From Symsagittifera roscoffensis (lineage: Eukaryota > Xenacoelomorpha > Acoela > Convolutidae): a stretch of 64,000 nucleotides of DNA. Location: contig NC_087062.1 of NCBI RefSeq assembly GCF_963678635.1, positions 73,685,345 through 73,749,344 of the forward strand. Direction: 5' to 3'. The first letter of the stretch is position 1. The number at the start of each line of letters is the position of its first letter. Shown piece after piece: positions 1-9,970 of the stretch. Below the pieces are notes generated by a model, which saw only the letters and a list, made by a program, of their open reading frames with translations, ran no database searches and was not told the DNA's origin. The translations under genes and the position numbers were made by a program.

Positions 1-548
1 TCTTCCGTCGAGGCAGTTATGCAGGGCACGGCCTCTGTATACTTCGTGAAGTGATCTATCATGGCCAAGACTTGATTATAACCACTGTCTGTCATGCATA
101 TCTTTTGGTGATCTATCTGCACCACCTCGTTGAATTCAGACGACTCGATCGATTGTAAAGGAAATCGCAATTTCCTTGGATCCTTGACTTGTTGGCATGA
201 CAGGCACGCTGGTACCCACTTCTCACACGCCTTTTTCAATCCAGGCCACTCATAGCGCTTCAGGATCCTCTGATACACTTTCTCGATCCCCTGATGGCCC
301 ATCTGATCATGCGACCTGAATAATAGTTCTGTCTGATAGAGTTGCGGCAACACTATTGCGTTATACTTGTATAGGACTTTGTCTTCTTCTCTTCTCCTGC
401 GAGCCACAATTCCGTCCTTGTTCAAACATAACCTCCCCTCTCTCTGCATGAAGTAACGTCTCAGGATACGGTAACTGTCTTCTTTCAGGTCACCTTTGTC
501 TGGTGCACCATTTTCTATCCACCTTTTCAGGTTACTTGTCATGCGGTC
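1..548 (-). pseudogene. Ty3/Gypsy-type pol fragment: integrase zinc domain and start of catalytic core
   Basis: The minus strand is open from about 548 down to base 1 and runs off the window. Translation shows an integrase zinc-binding (HHCC) module: SHDQMGHQG, then ACLSCQQ about 30 residues later. The start of an rve core follows, with VVQIDHQKI holding the first catalytic Asp, then AMIDHFTKYTEAVPC. These are hallmarks of Ty3/Gypsy (metavirid) integrase, which inserts the retrotransposon cDNA. A TAA at 549-551 closes the frame upstream, so the reverse transcriptase part is missing here and LINE-derived sequence starts about 70 bp further on. The piece is therefore the end of a broken element or of a copy cut by a later insertion. 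The rest of the integrase would lie beyond the left edge. Confidence 0.85.
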
Positions 549-618
549 TTACTTGTGACAACCTCTTTTTGTGGCAGCAGACTTATCGACCGCTTCGATA
601 CCGCTATTGTTTCCAAAT

Positions 619-908
619 CATGGCGCAGAGACTCTTAGAACTAACGGACGATTTTTATTTTCCGCGTATTTTCCGAGTCTAAGGAGATCAATTATTGGGC
701 ACTTGACGTCCATCACATCAAGAAGATGAATCACTTTTTGCATATCTTCGTCTGCTCTTGACCTGGCGTCTGTTGCTTCTGACTCGGGTATGCCTCTTAT
801 GCGTAGGCCATCGTATTCTTTTTGGGATGCTTTCCCGTTTTTGGGTGTGGAATTTTTCGCTTCTGGCGCAACTTGTTTTTGTTGCGTTTCTGATTTGATT
901 TCAATCAT
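619..908 (-). pseudogene. LINE ORF1 RRM-like protein, truncated copy
   Basis: The first 96 codons match residues 1-96 of the frame at 8172-8702, differing at one residue (VMDV against VMNV). It begins after a short coiled-coil-like lead (…IEEGIKELKEAM) and contains GLRIRGIPESE, the typical start of an L1-ORF1/Transposase_22-like RRM that binds the element RNA. The frame is cut at 619 by the junction with other DNA. Confidence 0.7.
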
Positions 909-1053
909 CGCTTCCTTGAGTTCTTTGATGCCTTCTTCGATTGTTTGTATTTTTGAGTGCTTTCATTCGCATGTTTAGTATCAATAATTACACCCTTTTA
1001 GTTATTTCCCACACATCTGTTACATAACAGAAGAACACTCTTGTTCAGTTGTT

Positions 1054-1206
1054 TCAATATTTTATGGCATTTTCTTCCAAGTCTGTACAGTTTATAGTCA
1101 TGTGCATACTTTCGCCACATGACAAACAGTTATATACTGCGTCTCTTTTGTTTATGGGTTTTGAGCATGTTTTGCATCTTTTGTTATTTTCTAATTTAGA
1201 ACTCAT
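1054..1206 (-). CDS. 50-residue zinc-knuckle ORF inside the LINE, copy 1
   Basis: A short frame starts at ATG (complement of 1204-1206) and ends at TGA (complement of 1054-1056). It encodes 50 residues with cysteines and histidine spaced C-x2-C-x12-C-x2-C-x4-H-x4-C, starting at RCKTCSK and continuing through NCLSCGESMHM. This is a PHD/RING-like or knuckle-type zinc site. CR1-family ORF1 proteins often carry a PHD-like zinc module next to the esterase, so it is probably a separated piece of ORF1. It lies between the esterase frame and the RRM-like frame and is present unchanged at 8848-9000. It could be its own ORF or be joined to its neighbours by an undetected frameshift. Confidence 0.5.
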   Translation of the reverse strand: MSSKLENNKRCKTCSKPINKRDAVYNCLSCGESMHMTINCTDLEENAIKY

Positions 1207-1314
1207 TTATTTGGGGCTGTTTGAATGGTTTTTTTTGGGGATATGTATTGTTGTGATTTACTATCGGGCTACCAGCTGGTAGCAGTATTTAGATGAGAAG
1301 TCTCCTCTCGCCGT

Positions 1315-1403
1315 GGAACCCGTTAGGAGTTCCGAGAGCTTGAGATGACTTAAAGATAGAAAAATTAGCAAGTCTATAACAGTGGAACCCGTATTGGGGT
1401 TCC
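1315..1403. repeat. Paired GGAACCC...GGGTTCC hairpins and a 14-bp palindrome in the LINE
   Basis: GGAACCCGTATTGGGGTTCC (1384-1403) is a 7-bp stem with a 6-nt loop. A related hairpin lies at 1315-1333, each followed by GAGAGCT. A perfect palindrome CTACCAGCTGGTAG sits just before (1268-1281). All recur in copy 2 (about 9062-9200). They lie between the esterase and zinc-knuckle frames, so could form RNA structure in the transcript. Confidence 0.6.
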
Positions 1404-1486
1404 GAGAGCTATAAATTTACTTAGAGAGGCTTGTAGCTTCCGCAATTGCACCACTGACTGCAGTGAAAAACTTCTGGGTGCTTGTC

Positions 1487-1987
1487 TCAGAATGTTTTCA
1501 AAGACCACTTTGATCGCAGAACGTTGTTTTTCAGGATTGCTCGAAGACCTCTCAGGGATTCTTGGGTTATGCGAACGTCGTCGTTTGCGATATCGGCTGC
1601 ACAGTATTTTTTCCGTTTAATACTTCTATAGACCCAAGTATCACCTATGGCCTCGCGCTGAATAACTTTGTCTACCTCGAGATGGCGATCTGTTATGTCG
1701 TTGGTCAATTTATCAACTCGTGGGGGGATGCCTAACACGTATACCCTTTCGCACAGATGGGATAGTTGCTCAGCAAGTTTTGCTAACTCTTTTTCAATGT
1801 CTTTGGGATCGCGTGCGGAGGGTTGGGTACCGTTGAAAGTGTCGTTTCCGCCAATAAATAAACAGATTATTTCGTACTGACCTTTCGTTGGTAAATGATT
1901 CTGCACGTGAAAGGTCCTACCACCAGGAATTGACAGAAGGTTGAAGTTCGGAAGCACTAGTCTCCTCGCCTGTGAGTCAGCAATCAA
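1487..1987 (-). CDS. LINE ORF1 esterase (SGNH/GDSL-type) domain, copy 1
   Basis: This 166-codon frame has the block order of an SGNH hydrolase: IADSQARR near the N-terminus (block I, D-S), and CLFIGGNDTFNG around residues 43-54 (block III, GxND). CR1 and L2 LINEs are known to carry such an esterase in ORF1, where it is thought to act on lipids or membranes. The frame is intact here, and in copy 2 a nonsense codon and an Asp-to-Val change at block I damage it. The first Met lies just before block I, so the true start may be further upstream; in copy 2 the same frame continues about 60 residues beyond it. Confidence 0.65.
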   Translation of the reverse strand: MIADSQARRLVLPNFNLLSIPGGRTFHVQNHLPTKGQYEIICLFIGGNDTFNGTQPSARDPKDIEKELAKLAEQLSHLCERVYVLGIPPRVDKLTNDITDRHLEVDKVIQREAIGDTWVYRSIKRKKYCAADIANDDVRITQESLRGLRAILKNNVLRSKWSLKTF

Positions 1988-2053
1988 TAAGTGTTTTGTC
2001 TTGGCTGTTTCGAAGATGTGCGCTTTAGAGACATACAGGGTCTTGTCTCTAAA

Positions 2054-2345
2054 GACCCCTCCGGATTGGGACCCCTCCGAATTTGAAAAAATTTGGACCC
2101 CTCCGGATTGGGAGAATTGAGACCCCTCCGGATTGGGACCTCTCTGAGTTAGTAAATAAAGAACACCCCTCTGGATTGGGACCCCTCCGGTTTTGTGAAT
2201 TCAAGATCCCTCCGGATTGGGACCCTTCCGAATTAGAAAAAATTTGGACCCCTCCGGATTGGGAGCCCTCTGGTTTTGTTAAAATAGCTTTTCGGAGACT
2301 TCCTTGATTTTGAACCTATACCCCTCCGGATACGTTCTCCTATGC
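2054..2345. repeat. Degenerate array of GACCCCTCCGGATT units
   Basis: The motif GACCCCTCCGGATTGGG and close variants (CCGAATT, CCGGTTTT, TCTGGATT, TTCCGAATT) recur about a dozen times in 290 bp at irregular spacing. The array starts exactly where LINE copy 1 ends. A + strand open frame through it is only a by-product of the repeat. Single copies continue outside the array near 2390, 2965, 3440, 3668, 3700 and 4735. Confidence 0.8.
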
Positions 2346-5172
2346 TATTATGCTAATTGAATTAACTAGGAAGGGTATGTGGTCCTTTCCTAGACCCTTC
2401 CGGATTGAAGTTAAGCCTCTTATTTGACAATTCACACTAAGGGTGAAGGGTCTTATCGCTTGCCTAATTTCGGCTCGATTAAGGTTTTCCGGTGCCTTTA
2501 GACCTTCCTTTTTCTTCTATAACAGCTCAAAACTGCTTTATTCAATCGCTATCACCTGTTGGTAGGGGTCTTTGGGCTTTCCAAGAAAAATTTTATAAAA
2601 CGTGAATGGTCTACCCTCCCAAATTGGTCAATTTGATAGAAAACAATCTCAAAAATTTTTAAGTTTACTTTTTCGAATAATTTTTGGTTCTATTAGTAAG
2701 CTCAGCTAATTTCTGATCTAATATTATCAAGATCAACTAAATTTGTCTAGTCGTTTCAAAGTTATTAACCAAAACGTCTTTTTTCCAAAATCAAAAATTT
2801 TCTCTCTTATAGGTTCCACCTAACTTTTTTCACAATTCCGTTCTTTTCGACCTAAAAAAATTTTGATCCGAGCTCTAAAGGCCTATTATCCTCTAGTTCA
2901 ATGCAAAAAACCCGATGTAAAACGCTTTACTTGAAAAAATTTTCAAAAAACTATGCTATTTGGACCCCTCCGGGTTGATGAATCCACTGAATCAAACACG
3001 TTAAGTTCGATTTCTCTGTAACCCGGAAGGCTTTAAGGAAATGGATTTTAAAACCTGTAGATTCATTAGTGGAAGTTGTCCGAACAACTATTTTTACTGT
3101 CCTAACTCAAAAATTTCAAAAAACTTTCTGATTTTATAGTGTTCCGTTTTCTCAAAAATTGCGAAAATTCGGTTTTTGGTACCAAAATAGTTCCAACCAC
3201 TTCCTAACTAAACTAAACCGGTTCTACCTATTATAGTAGTGCAATTACGATGTAACACACTAATTTAGTGCTTTTTTCCGTTTCAAAAAATATTGATATG
3301 TCAAAAATCGCGATTTGTGGGGGATCAAAATATCGCTATTTTGACCCTAAAAACCGGTCTGTTTTCTTTGTTTTTCACTGAAAAACGATATAGGAGTAAT
3401 ATTATGGGCTATATAAGTAATAATATTAGAAATACTATACCCCTCCGGATTTGTTCAAAATCCGAATTAAGGTGCTTAACTCGGACATTCGCATTTCGGT
3501 GAAGGGTCACTAGAGTGCAGCACTGTCGAGCTCCCCACAGATTACTATCTTACTTTTTGTACCAAAAGGGATACAAAACTTGTTAACGATACCCAACAGT
3601 CGATTGTTGTTGTCGTTGAGCCCCTTCTTGTTGCTCTTTGTACTGCTTGCCGGATCAGTCTTCTCCCAAGACCCTTCCGGATTGAGCGCAAATCAGCAGA
3701 CCCCTCCGGATTGAGCGCAATTTAGCATTAACTTGCTTAAATACTCAAATAACCCTACAGTACAAGCCTCAAAAACGGGCTACAATATTGATAGTAACAA
3801 TCCTGACTGATACAAAAGCCTGTAACAACAATATATCTATCAACAAAAAACGGGGGGTCGGATCACATCTTGTCTGGGGGGATGATTTCTACTGAATTTA
3901 TACTTTTTTATATTTTTTTTTGGTTTTTTCAGTTATTTTTTAGGTTTTTTGTTTTTCTTGGGTACTATACTACTTTTTGTTTGGTTTCCTATATTTCTTA
4001 AAGTAATTTTGGTCACAGACCTCTCAGGGAACGAGGGGATGGCCGATCCCCCCACCCTTCCTGGTTCGTGAATTTTCGGTCTTAACTGGGTTAAAAAGCT
4101 ATTCACGGTAATCCAGAAGGCTTCCAAGTTCCGAACTACCCTTCCGCACCGGCGGTTTAGGTCTATTAAGGGCGTTAATGTGAGCATCCGCTCGGCGCGG
4201 AGTGCTCGTTAACGGTCCTGCCGGTCGTGATGTTAAAAAAGATTAACATCCAGGAGCGCCATAAAAACATCTATGTAACATTCGCCCGGAAGTACATATC
4301 GACGGAAAATAAAGCTAGGTCCTAAGACGACTGGTCAACGTCTTAACAGATCTTTACATGCTTTTGACCGTCTCTACCAGAGCAGTAACGTTTTTGTCTA
4401 ACATCGGGTCGACGAAAACGTTACTGCTGTCGGCTTCGGTCAAAACACTCAGATTAACTTAAATACATGCAGAAATATTGAGCTCATAGCTGGGTCTCAG
4501 TATTCCCAGACCACGAGGTCACTCCTAAAGTCAGGGCTACTACTATTTATTGAATCATTATTGTTTTTGTTCAGTAGATAAAAATCATCATCTCCATCGA
4601 AGACGGATCAACCCTTCCCCCCAACTCCTAGCTTCTCATCCTTGCAAAATGAATTCAGATGTTAATTAAATTCAATTCAGGGCATAATAAGGAAGCTAAA
4701 AGTTTGTATAAAATGATATAAGGTTCCAGTCCCGAGACCCCTCCGGATTCTTGAATCGGGGGAAATAAGACCCTTAATTTCCTTCCGGAAGGCTGGTTTT
4801 CCACCCCTCACCGTTGTTCGCAAGGGCCTTGCAACTATTGTAGCGACAAAATAATTGCAACTCAGAACGGTCTCTGCTACTTCTGCTTTTCTCCGATTCT
4901 GATTCTCATTTTTCTCGTTGTTGTCGTCGTCGCAACTACTGTTGTTGTGTTTTTATTCAGGTTTTTTTTCCAAAATGGCCGTTTTTGACGTTTCTTAGAA
5001 TTATTACGTCATCATTTCGAATTTTTAAAAGTTAGGAATTTCCGAATCCTTCAGCCTTCACGATTTGTCTAATCGTCTGAATAACGCTCTTAATCCTTCA
5101 AAACTGCCAATTCGGAAGGTTCGCTGCTAAAAACTCGAAACTGCATATTCGTCCATTCTGGTCGAATGTCAC
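2346..5172. other. Non-coding spacer with scattered CCTTCCGGATT/CCCCTCCGGATT motifs
   Basis: I see no coding frame with recognisable similarity here. The stretch carries isolated copies of the same motif as the preceding array, and also the reverse-complement-like AATCCGGAAGGCTT/CGGAAGGCTT form (around 3020, 4110 and 4785). A GTTGTTGTCG-type triplet-rich patch lies near 4915. It may be the LTR or spacer of an unknown element, but I found no terminal repeats. Confidence 0.5.
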
Positions 5173-5177
5173 AAAAA

Positions 5178-5178
<1 letters not shown>

Positions 5179-5208
<30 letters not shown>

Positions 5209-5221
5209 GTAGTAGTAGTAG
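5179..5221 (+). repeat. (GTA)n microsatellite, the 3' tail of the LINE
   Basis: About 14 GTA triplets with one interruption. On the minus strand this is a TAC repeat directly after the LINE 3' end, as expected for CR1/L2-type elements whose tails are short tandem repeats rather than poly(A). Confidence 0.85.
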
Positions 5222-5275
5222 AACATGATTTAGGGTTGTTATCCCATGGGTTGGCACCCAAAATGTTGTATATTG

Positions 5276-7024
5276 TTAATGAGTTCTGAGTTTTCCATTT
5301 GGGTTACAGTTTCTACATGGACACATTATTCGCCATGTGCAGCTGTCGATTTCTGAATATCTTTCGAAGAATTTCCAATAAATTTCCGCTATGTCAGATT
5401 TCTGTATGTCAGTTAACTGTTTTGAGGTATGTCGAATTATGCGTTGAAAAGTGCTGGGCATCTAATGAAGAAGTCTGAGTTGGTTTTCTTAAGGCGAGTT
5501 TTCGGTATTTGATATTCGTTTCTTTCTTTTTGTCTCGTTGAGCTTTTGGTGCTTTCGGCATATTGGTTAATGTCAATTTCGTAGATATTCCGTAGTTATA
5601 GAAATGAACAGAAGGAGGTCGTGCATTTCAGTGTACAGAGACAGCGGTAGCATTTTTAACTTTTGTAGTCTACACTTATATGGGATATGTGAGTTAAGCA
5701 TCCATTTGGTCGCCGTTCGCCGAACCTTTTCAATTCCTCGGAGGTTTGATTTCGAGTAGTGCGTTACTGACGCGCCATAAACTACAATTGGGACTACATA
5801 TCCCGTGTAGGCATTTAGCTTAGAAGTTATAGGACAGTTTTCAGAGAGGTTACGCTTTAGTGAGTAAAAAGCCGATAGCCACTTCTGACAACGCTTAGAC
5901 GCATTTACATTCCATGAGAGAGTGGGTGTTACTAAAATTCCTAGATCCTTTTGTTCAGTTTCGATTCTTAGAATTTTTCCATTAATTTGACCTTCCAGCT
6001 CGTTTTTTAAAATTAACGAGAGTACATTTTCCGGTATTTAGACGCATTTGGTTTTTACTACACCAATTTTCAATTGTCGTAGTGGCATAGTTCATTTCTG
6101 TTTGAGTTGTTGCTATAACCTTGAAGTCATCAGCATATCCAAAAGAGTCAACTAGATTCAAGTTTTCTGGGAAGTCGTTTATAAATAGTATGAAAAGTAA
6201 TGGTCCCAATAGAGAACCTTGAGGGACACCAATTGTTACGTAACATATCTTAGACTTTGCTTTGCTTTGTTTATTCGCACATACTATTTTCGAAAAAATA
6301 AATAAGAGGCTATTAGTTGAAGTGTTTTTCCTCCAAAACCATAACACTTCAATTTATGCATTAAAAGTTGATGCGGAACGCAGTCAAAAGCTTTTTCAAA
6401 ATCTAGATAGAGCGCTGTTATATTTTTGGTCGTTTGGTCATCATAACTTAGTATAATTGATGTAAGTAAGCAAGGTGTTGGGTAATTGCTGAACGTTTTT
6501 TACGAAAACCATATTGAGAGTTATGAAGATGATGTCGCACTCTTTCATAAATGTAGTCAAATAAAACCTTTTCGAAAATTTTTGAGATGCAGCATAGTAA
6601 ACTTATCGGTCTGTATCTTTTAATATCGCATTTGTTTCCATCTTTGAAGATTGGGACAACTTGACTTAATTTCTACGTTTCTGGAAATCTACCTTTATTC
6701 AAAAAAAGTTTGAAAAATTAGGAGGACTGATTTTGATACTGTTTTCGCTAAGTTTGTGTAGACAAGATTTCCCAAACTATCTGGACCTGTTGCTTTTTTG
6801 ATGTCTAGTCTGAGCATTATTTTCTCAATGCAGTCTTTATTCATCTCGATGTGGTTGTATTTTGCTTTTTCAAAGATAATTAATTCGGTTATTTGTTGCG
6901 CTTTCGTAAATACACTACAGAAGAATTGATTAAGAGCATCGCGTTTTTCTTTGTCTGTCTCAAGTTCTTTGCCGTCAAGTTTCATTATCGAAGGTAGTCT
7001 AGGTGCTCTTCTTATGCTTCGCAA
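5276..7024 (-). pseudogene. LINE ORF2 reverse transcriptase and C-terminal region (broken)
   Basis: Frames on the minus strand spell an RT in pieces: RLDIKKATGPDSLGN (finger region; 6695-7024), then IGVPQGSLLGPLLFILFI and FGYADDFKV (palm motifs with the YADD catalytic pair; 5982-6347). A thumb/C-terminal stretch follows, with KDLGILVTPTLSW and a VYGASVTHYS block (about 5600-5960), and finally a Cys-rich tail (CPCRNCNPNGK; 5276-5461). Shifts and stops separate the parts. RT copies element RNA into DNA at the nicked target. Confidence 0.85.
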
Positions 7025-7129
7025 ATACTTCTGAATTGTACTAAACTTTCTTGGTGCAAAAATCTCTAAATCGTAGTTTTTCAGATCTTTATCAGCAGAA
7101 GTTTTTATTTATTCTTGTAAGTTTGTAGT

Positions 7130-8170
7130 TTAAGATAGAATTTCTGGTTTCGGACAGGATTGCTGTTTCCGAAGTAAAGTTTCTTTGCACTTAAGAAGGT
7201 GGGAGGTTGGGGGTGTGATCAAAGGGGGGAGTGTGGCTGTATGTTCTGTTACTCTAGGTATATTTTCTTTCAGAATTCTCCAAAGCCAGGTGTACCAAAG
7301 ATCAAGTAAAAAATCGCAGTTACTAAAGCAAAACAGTGTGAAGGGATTATTAATTATTGTAGTGTTGATTGCACTCCAATCTGCTCTTTTGAATGTATAT
7401 TTTACTTTGTCATCACTTCTTGTTTCAATTAGCCTTTGGTTCAGATTGATTTCTGTTCTAAAGGCATTGTGATCACTGAGGTTCTTATTTTCTATTGAAT
7501 ACATTTTAAAAACATTTTCGTCAATGAATGAGTTAATGATTAGGGAGGGGTTGTTGACTAGGAAAACATCTAAGGTTTTTGCTTTTTCAGGTACCAATAT
7601 TTGTTCAAAACTGTGATCAATTAAAGTTTTAAGGATTAGATCTTCCTCGGGATCATCCGATGCAATTGCTTTCCAGTCAGTTTTCGAAAAATTTATATCT
7701 CCAGTTATCATTATATTTTCACAGTTCAAGTGTTTAGCAGTTGCACTAATTTTGGTTAGAAATTCATCAATAGAAAAGGCTGTTGGTCTATGTGGGCTAT
7801 CTTTTGGTGGGCAATAAACACAGCAAATGAGAGAGGATGTTTTTTCGAAATCAATTAGTCTCAATGTAACTTGTTCAATATTTGAGTTTATCGGTTCATG
7901 TTGATGTTTAAAGTTCTTTCTGATGGCAATTAAGACACCGCCATTATTCGTCTGGTAATTTTTGGATGGTCGATTACATCTGTATATTTCGAATTATGAA
8001 AAGAGTTTCGGATCTTACTTCATCAGTCAGCCATGTTTCAGTTAGGCATAAAATATCATGTATATTTGAAAGACAGATTGCATTTGCTAAACAAGTTCGC
8101 CGTGACATTTCTATTAAACTTCTTACATTAAAGGTGAGTATTGTTGATACCAGTTTTTGTTTTTGGGTTA
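7130..8170 (-). pseudogene. LINE ORF2 apurinic-type endonuclease domain (frameshifted)
   Basis: The N-terminal block FNVRSL and CLTETWLTDEV lie at about 8030-8130. After a frameshift near 7985 the frame continues with NNGGVLIAIRKN, CCVYCPP, MITGDINFSKTDW and LSDHNAF. The GDxN and SDHN motifs are the catalytic core of the exonuclease/endonuclease/phosphatase fold that nicks the target DNA. The main open part (7130-7864) is 244 codons. Confidence 0.85.
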
Positions 8171-8171
8171 G

Positions 8172-8702
8172 TCAGGCTGAATCTTCATTGCGTTTTACCT
8201 CTACCCAGGCGTTTTCAGTTTTTCTAATGAATTTTAGATTTCTTAGTCGCAGTTGTGTGCTCTCAAATTTTTCAGACTGATTGATATCACGTCTTGTTTT
8301 AAGCATGTTGTTTTCGATTTCTTGTTCATCGGGTGTTAGCTCTTTGCTTATGAATACTCTGTGTTTGTAGCTTTTGAGCTTGAGTAGAGAAAGAAGGATT
8401 CTTCGTTTCTCCCATGGCGCAGAGACTCTTAGAACTAACGGACGATTTTTATTTTCCGCGTATTTTCCGAGTCTAAGGAGATCAATTATTGGGCACTTGA
8501 CGTTCATCACGTCAAGAAGATGAATCACTTTTTGCATATCTTCGTCTGCTCTTGACCTGGCGTCTGTTGCTTCTGACTCGGGTATGCCTCTTATGCGTAG
8601 GCCATCGTATTCTTTTTGGGATGCTTTCCCGTTTTTGGGTGTGGAATTTTTCGCTTCTGGCGCAACTTGTTTTTGTTGCGTTTCTGATTTGATTTCAATC
8701 AT
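8172..8702 (-). CDS. LINE ORF1 RRM-like RNA-binding protein, copy 2
   Basis: A 176-codon intact frame. Order: coiled-coil-like lead, a Lys/Gln-rich linker, GLRIRGIPESE (residues about 35-45), DLLRLGKYAENKNRPLVLRV (RRM beta strand region, about 73-92) and a C-terminal basic helix region. It resembles the RRM/CTD of L1-type ORF1 (Transposase_22) in other invertebrate LINEs and would coat the element RNA. It sits just upstream of the endonuclease with only a few bases between. Confidence 0.65.
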   Translation of the reverse strand: MIEIKSETQQKQVAPEAKNSTPKNGKASQKEYDGLRIRGIPESEATDARSRADEDMQKVIHLLDVMNVKCPIIDLLRLGKYAENKNRPLVLRVSAPWEKRRILLSLLKLKSYKHRVFISKELTPDEQEIENNMLKTRRDINQSEKFESTQLRLRNLKFIRKTENAWVEVKRNEDSA

Positions 8703-8847
8703 CGCTTCCTTGAGTTCTTTGATGCCTTCTTCGATTGTTTGTATTTTTGAGTGCTTTCATTCGCATGTTTAGTATCAATAATTACACCCTTTTAGTTATT
8801 TCCCACACATCTGTTACATAACAGAAGAACACTCTTGTTCAGTTGTT

Positions 8848-9000
8848 TCAATATTTTATGGCATTTTCTTCCAAGTCTGTACAGTTTATAGTCATGTGCA
8901 TACTTTCGCCACATGACAAACAGTTATATACTGCGTCTCTTTTGTTTATGGGTTTTGAGCATGTTTTGCATCTTTTGTTATTTTCTAATTTAGAACTCAT
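8848..9000 (-). CDS. 50-residue zinc-knuckle ORF inside the LINE, copy 2
   Basis: Same position, length and cysteine spacing as the frame at 1054-1206 in copy 1, with no change seen. Intact reading in both copies, while the surrounding ORFs have decayed, hints at a functional part, though the copies are simply young relative to each other. Confidence 0.45.
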   Translation of the reverse strand: MSSKLENNKRCKTCSKPINKRDAVYNCLSCGESMHMTINCTDLEENAIKY

Positions 9001-9280
9001 TTATTTGGGGCTGTTTGAATGGTTTTTTTTGGGGATATGTATTGTTGTGATTTACTATCGGGCTACCAGCTGGTAGCAGTATTTAGATGAGAAGTCTCCT
9101 CTCGCCGTGGAACCCGTTAGGAGTTCCGAGAGCTTGAGATGACTTAAAGATAGAAAAATTAGCAAGTCTATAACAGTGGAACCCGTATTGGGGTTCCGAG
9201 AGCTATAAACTTACTTAGAGAGGCTTGTAGGTTCCGCAATTGCACCACTGACTGCAGTGAAAAACTTCTGGGTGCTTGTC

Positions 9281-9966
9281 TCAGGATGTTTTCAAAGACC
9301 ACTTTGATCGCAGAACGTTGTTTTTCAGGATTGCTCGAAGACCTCTCAGGGATTCTTGGGTTATGCGAACGTCGTCGTTTGCGATATCGGCTGCACAGTA
9401 TATTTTCCGTTTAATACTTCTATAGACCCAAGTATCTCCTATGACCTCGCGCTGAATAACTTTGTCTACCTCGAGATGGCGATCTGTTATGTCGTTGGTC
9501 AATTTATCAACTCGTGGGGGGATGCCTAACACGTATACCCTTTCGCACAGATGGGATAGTTGTTTAGCAAGTTTTGCTAACTCTTTTTCAATGTCTTAGG
9601 GATCGCGTGCGGAGGGTTGGGTACCGTTGAAAGTGTCGTTTCCGCCAATAAATAAACAGCTTATTTCGTACTGACCTTTCGTTGGTAAATGATTCTGCAC
9701 GTAAAAGATCCTACCACCAGGAATTGACAGAATGTTTAAGTTCGGAAGCACTAGTCTCCTCGCCTGTGAGACAGCAATCAATAAGTGTTTCGTCGTTGAT
9801 GTTTTGAAGATGTGCGCTTTCATAACATACAGGGTCTTTTCTCTAAAAATCTCCCATTGGAGATACTCCACACAAGACCGATGCCATTTAACATGAATCA
9901 ATTTAAAAAGCTCTTGTTCTTTCTTTTTGTTTTGTGAGCAATCATGCTGTCGATCATTTTCCTTTT
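9281..9966 (-). pseudogene. LINE ORF1 esterase domain, copy 2, interrupted
   Basis: The frame runs from a TAA near 9967 through CSQNKKKEQELFKL, then the block I region and FIGGNDTFNG, to a stop at about 9595. The equivalent position in copy 1 has Lys; a single A-to-T change on the coding strand gives TAA. After it the frame resumes (9281-9532) with the C-terminal helix. The block I residue before Ser is Val instead of Asp. This copy shows that ORF1 extends about 60 residues upstream of what copy 1 retains. Confidence 0.6.
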
Positions 9967-9970
9967 ATGA

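Larger units (their letters stand above)
619..2052 (-). mobile_element. LINE (CR1/L2-like) copy 1: fragment of the 5' portion only
   Basis: This block is almost identical to 8413-9848 (offset about 7,794 bp), which belongs to the longer copy further right. It carries the esterase ORF, a tiny zinc-knuckle ORF and the first part of the RRM-like ORF1, all on the minus strand. The match stops at 619, within the RRM-like ORF and close to the Ty3/Gypsy fragment, and near 2052, where the CCCCTCCGGATT array starts. Both ends of the element are thus absent. Keeping the 5' part while losing the endonuclease/RT part is the reverse of normal LINE 5' truncation, so deletion, recombination or segmental duplication is more likely than target-primed insertion. 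Confidence 0.8.
5173..9970 (-). mobile_element. CR1/L2-like non-LTR retrotransposon, near full length, inactive
   Basis: Reading the minus strand from 9970 to 5173 gives esterase ORF1 part, zinc-knuckle ORF, RRM-like ORF, apurinic endonuclease, reverse transcriptase, a C-terminal region and a triplet-repeat tail. This is the layout of CR1/L2/Jockey-group LINEs, which insert by target-primed reverse transcription and often end in short microsatellites. At least one nonsense codon in the esterase, a frameshift in the endonuclease near 7985 and several breaks in the RT show it is dead. The extreme 5' end is uncertain; the coding frame extends to about 9966. Confidence 0.85.

Noticed and set aside
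790-1282. Plus-strand frames at 790-978 and 1049-1282
   Set aside because: They are the opposite-strand shadows of the RRM-like and zinc-knuckle frames of the LINE.
2083-2307. 74-codon frame in the CCCCTCCGGATT array
   Set aside because: The repeated PPDWDPSE-like peptide only mirrors the DNA repeat; there is no support for translation.
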